The notes beneath the pieces are model-generated. The model had not been told where the DNA came from and made no database searches. It saw only the letters and a list, made by a program, of their open reading frames with translations. 64,000 nucleotides of DNA from Bacteroidaceae bacterium (GTDB lineage: Bacteria; Bacteroidota; Bacteroidia; Bacteroidales; Bacteroidaceae), in NCBI GenBank assembly GCA_017547165.1, contig JAFYQK010000001.1, positions 159,422 through 223,421 of the forward strand. The letters are read 5' to 3'. Numbering within the stretch: the first letter of the stretch is position 1; the number at the start of each line of letters is the position of its first letter. Below are positions 60,429 through 64,000 of this stretch, piece after piece. A program made the translations under genes and the position numbers.

Positions 60429-63400
60429 TCAATATATCAGTTTCTGTCCGTTTGATATATACATGCCATCCTTGGCAGGTTTCTTTACGCGGCGTCCGCT
60501 CAGGTCATAGATGGGTGTGTCCTGCATGTCGGCATTATGTATGGCATCATCTATGCCTGTTGCATTGTCGTCCTCGCCCCAGACGCTGATTCTTATGCGT
60601 GAAAGTGCTTCCTTTTCAATCTCTACGGGCGAACCTTCTCTGTTGCTGATTGTCAGATAGAAGCGGAATGGTTTGAGTACCGCCGTTTCTAACATCTTCT
60701 GCCATGAACCGCTTGTTGTGAGAACAAGACTTTCGCCAATTTCTTCTGACGTCATAGTGTTGTATGTGCCTGTAATATCATATTTTACATACACAGAAGA
60801 GCAGTCGAGCGTAGTGATTTTCGAAGCATAGAGGGTAGCATCCTTCAGAACAATATTCATATTCTTTGCACCATCGTTCTTGGGTTTGATGAGATAAGGA
60901 TGGTTTGCCTTCAGTGTACCCTGCTTTATCTTTATTACCTCCATACGAATATCGTCTATCTGACCATCGTCGTTTCTGTCATAAGAGTTCATGCCATTGA
61001 TGTATGCCACATCGTAGTCGTCGGCCAAAGTGGCATATGGTATCTTGAAGGGTACGTACAGGCAGTTCCAAAGCAGATTGGGGAAGGTGCGACGATATTC
61101 AAGAGTGGTGCATTGCTGCTCTGATGCTTTTTTGTAGCTATCCATGGCACCATCCTCAATACAGAAACTTTCCAGGATTTGGCCATCATTGATTACGGCA
61201 TCATATATCTGCCATACATTGTTGCCTGTCATAACACCGGATATCTCACCGCTACTCCAGAGTACCAATGTCTTTCCTGCTCCATTGTTGTCCATTCTTT
61301 CCTGCATGTCATATATATTCCATCCGAAACGTCCACGCTCGTTACCGTCTATGAGGTAGAAGTTGAAATGCGTTGCCTCGCTTTCCAAGTCGGTGGTAGT
61401 AAACCCAGAACCATCATAAAAACCAAGATTCTTCAACCAGTTGCCTGTAGCAAACTGGACTTTAAAGGCATCGGGTATGCCCTCTACTGGTACAAAACGT
61501 ACAAGAACGTTGTTGCACTCATATTCATAAAGTCCATTTTCCTTTGCCGCATCTATCAATGCAGTATTAGACATCAGCACACTGTTTTCAATACCGTTGT
61601 CCTGTACAAAACCACCTGCAGACTTTATTTCTTCTCCAGGTTCAGAGAAATCAACTGCCGTGCTATTGGGGATTCGGCTATTGTGCAAGAAATACCAAGT
61701 TCCAGGAACCATTGAAGACTGTGCTGTTCCAATGTTTATAATTTTATAGGTGATAACATCGTCGGACATAACGTCCTCCACTATGGTGCCAAAGTATTGG
61801 TCCCAACCGGTGTAAATGTATCGTTTCTTTGTGCCTACAATAATATGCAGGACAGCATCGTCGTATGGGATATTGGTAAAACAATCGGTTCCTATTACAA
61901 TGTTTGTAGACATTGATGTTGCCTCGGAAAGTGTGTGACACTCCATGAAAGCCTCTGAACCTATGCTACTTAATGTTGAAGGGAAGGTTATTGACGAAAG
62001 TGAGGTGCATGCGTAAAATGCCTTGTCGCCTATACGTGTTATACCCTCAGGCAGAGTTATGTTTGAGAGAGAAGAGCATCCTTCAAAAGCTGCATCGCCT
62101 ATGGCAACCACAGAGAACGTTACGCCACAGAAACTTACAGACGTTGGTATCTCAACTTCGTCAGGCATATAGTCATAAGCAAGACCATATACCTCTACGG
62201 TAGAGTCTGAAAGAATGCGATAACGGATGCCGCTACGGATGAAGATATTTGTAGTGATCTCGTCAGAGTCCGGAGTGTCGGAAGACTGCATGTTGCTGTA
62301 AATGAAGTTTGCACGTCTTGTAAGCCACTGCTTGCTAAGTTCTGCCTGATAGAAATAATCGGTGTTGTTCATTTCTCTGATTTCAGCATCATTGTTGTGC
62401 TCGATGCTGTATTGGGCAAACTCTGTGTAGTCGTCGATGTACTCCATCAACTCTTGCAGACGGTCTTCCTCCATGAACTTGTTCCATTCCTTCAGATATG
62501 CCTCGCGGGCTGCCTCGCTCTTGCGCAGGGCATTGTAGAATTGGTAACCAGCCTTGTTATTTTTTGCGGCTTCACTGTATAGGTCTTCCTCTGCACCTGC
62601 AATGAAATATGTGTAATCGTCCTCGTAACCGAATGCCCAGTCAAAGTCCCATGCAGGTCCGAACTTCCACTTCTCGCCCTCGGCTGGGTTCTCGTTGAAC
62701 AGGTAGCAGCTCTTGGGGTGGTGTGTCTCCACATTGCGCACAAGATCGTTTACCAGCCAGAACTTTGCCCATGTCTCCATATCCACATGTTGTGAAATGT
62801 CGCCACCTTCCATCAAGGTGGTGGTCATATCATTTACTGAAGCCACGATGTCAGCATATGTAACAACACGTTCGTCATCTTCTTCAGAGAAATCAGGGTC
62901 CTTGATATTGACAGGCAGACCATAGGCGTCGTCCATGAACTTGAATGTCTCGTCGAAATAGTCGTCTAACTCCAGCAGACAACCTGTTGCCTCGTCTATG
63001 GCCACGCTGTTGTCGGCAATGCCAATCTTTTCTGTAAAGCAATATGAACCACGGTAATGTCCGTTGATGTAGACATCCACAGGAATCATGTGGCACAGAG
63101 CCTCGGCATCCACCATTGCCGCAATCTTCTGTGCTATGGAGTTGGAAGTCATGGAACCGTCTTGCTTGTTGGCAATGAACACCCACTGGCGGTCTTCTGT
63201 CAGATTGAAGGGAGACTGTTTGTTCTTCTTGGGGAATTTGATGCGGAATGGGTTCTTGCTTCTATAACTCTGTGACCATGAACTGTTGCCACGTCCACGT
63301 ATTTCACAACCCTCCACCTTGTCTATATCGGGCCATATGCCGGCACCGTCCAACTGGAAGGTGCAACCTTCTATCCATTCCTCCTTGGTCCAAACCCAGT

Positions 63401-64000
63401 CGCCATCGCTATTATAGGTGTACATGCCAATCCACTGGCTGTCATCCCACCTTGTTGTATCCTCGCCGAAGGTGATATAGACGGTAGGAATTTTGTAGGT
63501 ACCAGTGGCATAGTCTGTAAGATACTTCACATCTATCTTGCAGGGGCGTCCCAGAGGTTTGAACTCTCCAACCTGGTCGTCGTTTACGGTATAGATGTAA
63601 TGATTATCCTGTGCAAGGGTAAATACCATAGGGGAAGTGAAACGGAAATGGCTTTTGCCGCTTACAATCTGTCCTTCTTCAGAATAAAGCCCCGAGGCCT
63701 TGCTTGTTACGAAACTTGGACGCAAGCGTTTGCCAATAACCGGCACCTCCGCTCTTACCACGACGGTGTCGTTCTCCTCCGTTATAGTGGCAATGACATC
63801 CTTATATACCTGGTCGTTGTCCTCGTGTGTGAATCCGAATGATGTTAACTCTGATTTTGTACCCTCGTATTGGTTTCCAACAGATACAACGTCGGAAATG
63901 TTGTATGACCATTCCTCTCCGCCCGTGAGACTCAGTGTTAATACGTTACCTGACTGATTCTCGCTGAGGATATACTTTTCGGGTATGGCATATACACGGT
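60429..64000 (-). CDS. CotH-kinase-like surface protein with BspA leucine-rich repeats, partial at N-terminus
   Basis: The frame is open from the stop at 60429 to the right edge (at least 1,189 codons), so the true start lies outside the window; a GTG at 63761 is inside the gene. CotH-kinase motifs: EIRGRGNSSWSQSYRSKNPF, VDVYINGHYRGSYCFTEKIG and FGPAWDFDWAFGYEDD, the Asp-rich metal/ATP site. The middle has BspA-type repeats (AIGDAAFEGCSSLSNITLPE, then RIGDKAFYACTSLSSITFPS). The end is IYDLSGRRVKKPAKDGMYIS then NGQKLIY, the same module as in the GH95 enzyme. CotH-like proteins phosphorylate or scaffold surface proteins; BspA repeats bind host matrix. Likely a surface adhesin or modifier. Confidence 0.85.
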   Translation of the reverse strand, partial: RVYAIPEKYILSENQSGNVLTLSLTGGEEWSYNISDVVSVGNQYEGTKSELTSFGFTHEDNDQVYKDVIATITEENDTVVVRAEVPVIGKRLRPSFVTSKASGLYSEEGQIVSGKSHFRFTSPMVFTLAQDNHYIYTVNDDQVGEFKPLGRPCKIDVKYLTDYATGTYKIPTVYITFGEDTTRWDDSQWIGMYTYNSDGDWVWTKEEWIEGCTFQLDGAGIWPDIDKVEGCEIRGRGNSSWSQSYRSKNPFRIKFPKKNKQSPFNLTEDRQWVFIANKQDGSMTSNSIAQKIAAMVDAEALCHMIPVDVYINGHYRGSYCFTEKIGIADNSVAIDEATGCLLELDDYFDETFKFMDDAYGLPVNIKDPDFSEEDDERVVTYADIVASVNDMTTTLMEGGDISQHVDMETWAKFWLVNDLVRNVETHHPKSCYLFNENPAEGEKWKFGPAWDFDWAFGYEDDYTYFIAGAEEDLYSEAAKNNKAGYQFYNALRKSEAAREAYLKEWNKFMEEDRLQELMEYIDDYTEFAQYSIEHNNDAEIREMNNTDYFYQAELSKQWLTRRANFIYSNMQSSDTPDSDEITTNIFIRSGIRYRILSDSTVEVYGLAYDYMPDEVEIPTSVSFCGVTFSVVAIGDAAFEGCSSLSNITLPEGITRIGDKAFYACTSLSSITFPSTLSSIGSEAFMECHTLSEATSMSTNIVIGTDCFTNIPYDDAVLHIIVGTKKRYIYTGWDQYFGTIVEDVMSDDVITYKIINIGTAQSSMVPGTWYFLHNSRIPNSTAVDFSEPGEEIKSAGGFVQDNGIENSVLMSNTALIDAAKENGLYEYECNNVLVRFVPVEGIPDAFKVQFATGNWLKNLGFYDGSGFTTTDLESEATHFNFYLIDGNERGRFGWNIYDMQERMDNNGAGKTLVLWSSGEISGVMTGNNVWQIYDAVINDGQILESFCIEDGAMDSYKKASEQQCTTLEYRRTFPNLLWNCLYVPFKIPYATLADDYDVAYINGMNSYDRNDDGQIDDIRMEVIKIKQGTLKANHPYLIKPKNDGAKNMNIVLKDATLYASKITTLDCSSVYVKYDITGTYNTMTSEEIGESLVLTTSGSWQKMLETAVLKPFRFYLTISNREGSPVEIEKEALSRIRISVWGEDDNATGIDDAIHNADMQDTPIYDLSGRRVKKPAKDGMYISNGQKLIY

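Overview
The window looks like a chromosomal segment of a gut or oral Prevotella-type bacterium (Bacteroidales, Prevotellaceae). The evidence is Bacteroidota-type promoter cores (TAnnTTTG) in front of many genes, a long SusC/SusD locus, BspA-type leucine-rich repeats, a CotH-type surface protein, and a short C-terminal 'YDLSGRR' module on two exported proteins. No tRNA, rRNA, CRISPR array or intact transposase was seen. The genus call is inference from gene content.

Layout. 1-6.3 kb: 5' part of a dipeptidyl-peptidase IV gene (runs off the left edge), a FecCD-type metal-chelate ABC importer split over two strands, a small secreted protein and a UshA-type 5'-nucleotidase lipoprotein. 6.3-11.1 kb: a large PEP-synthase-like protein with receiver-like N-terminal domains, and NADP glutamate dehydrogenase. 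11.2-30.0 kb: one minus-strand locus of seven genes, two SusC/SusD pairs interleaved with three fasciclin-type lipoproteins and no glycosidase. 30.0-31.2 kb: a gene-free gap. 31.2-38.7 kb: a minus-strand housekeeping operon purM-prfA-pyrF-lpxD-lpxC-lpxA-(small acidic protein)-miaA; lpxC lacks the FabZ half usual in Bacteroidales. 38.8-43.2 kb: aroE and an M15-like exported protein divergent from phoH, purC and menG/ubiE. 43.4-48.7 kb: a sialidase and a GH95 alpha-fucosidase with two lectin-like domains, probably removing terminal sugars from host mucin glycans. 48.8-54.7 kb: a small secreted protein, a carboxynorspermidine/saccharopine dehydrogenase family protein, recA, dnaK and a Cys-rich DUF6078-like protein.

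54.7-60.4 kb is an accessory, defence-flavoured island: rhuM, a decapitated cytosine-5 DNA methyltransferase with its XRE regulator, a DUF3791/DUF3990 toxin-antitoxin-like triad, and an XRE gene followed by an unusual PD-(D/E)XK nuclease. Inside the island lies a decayed second copy of the dnaK 3' end fused to a decayed piece of the DUF6078 gene, so the island probably grew in a duplication at this site. 60.4-64 kb: a CotH/BspA surface protein running off the right edge.

The most novel signal is a set of four intergenic arrays (9.5, 30.8, 41.4 and 54.7 kb) with the same exact 22-bp period and internal dyad symmetry, but a different base sequence at each place. The clearest is four 22-bp units (88 bp) immediately after the DUF6078 gene.
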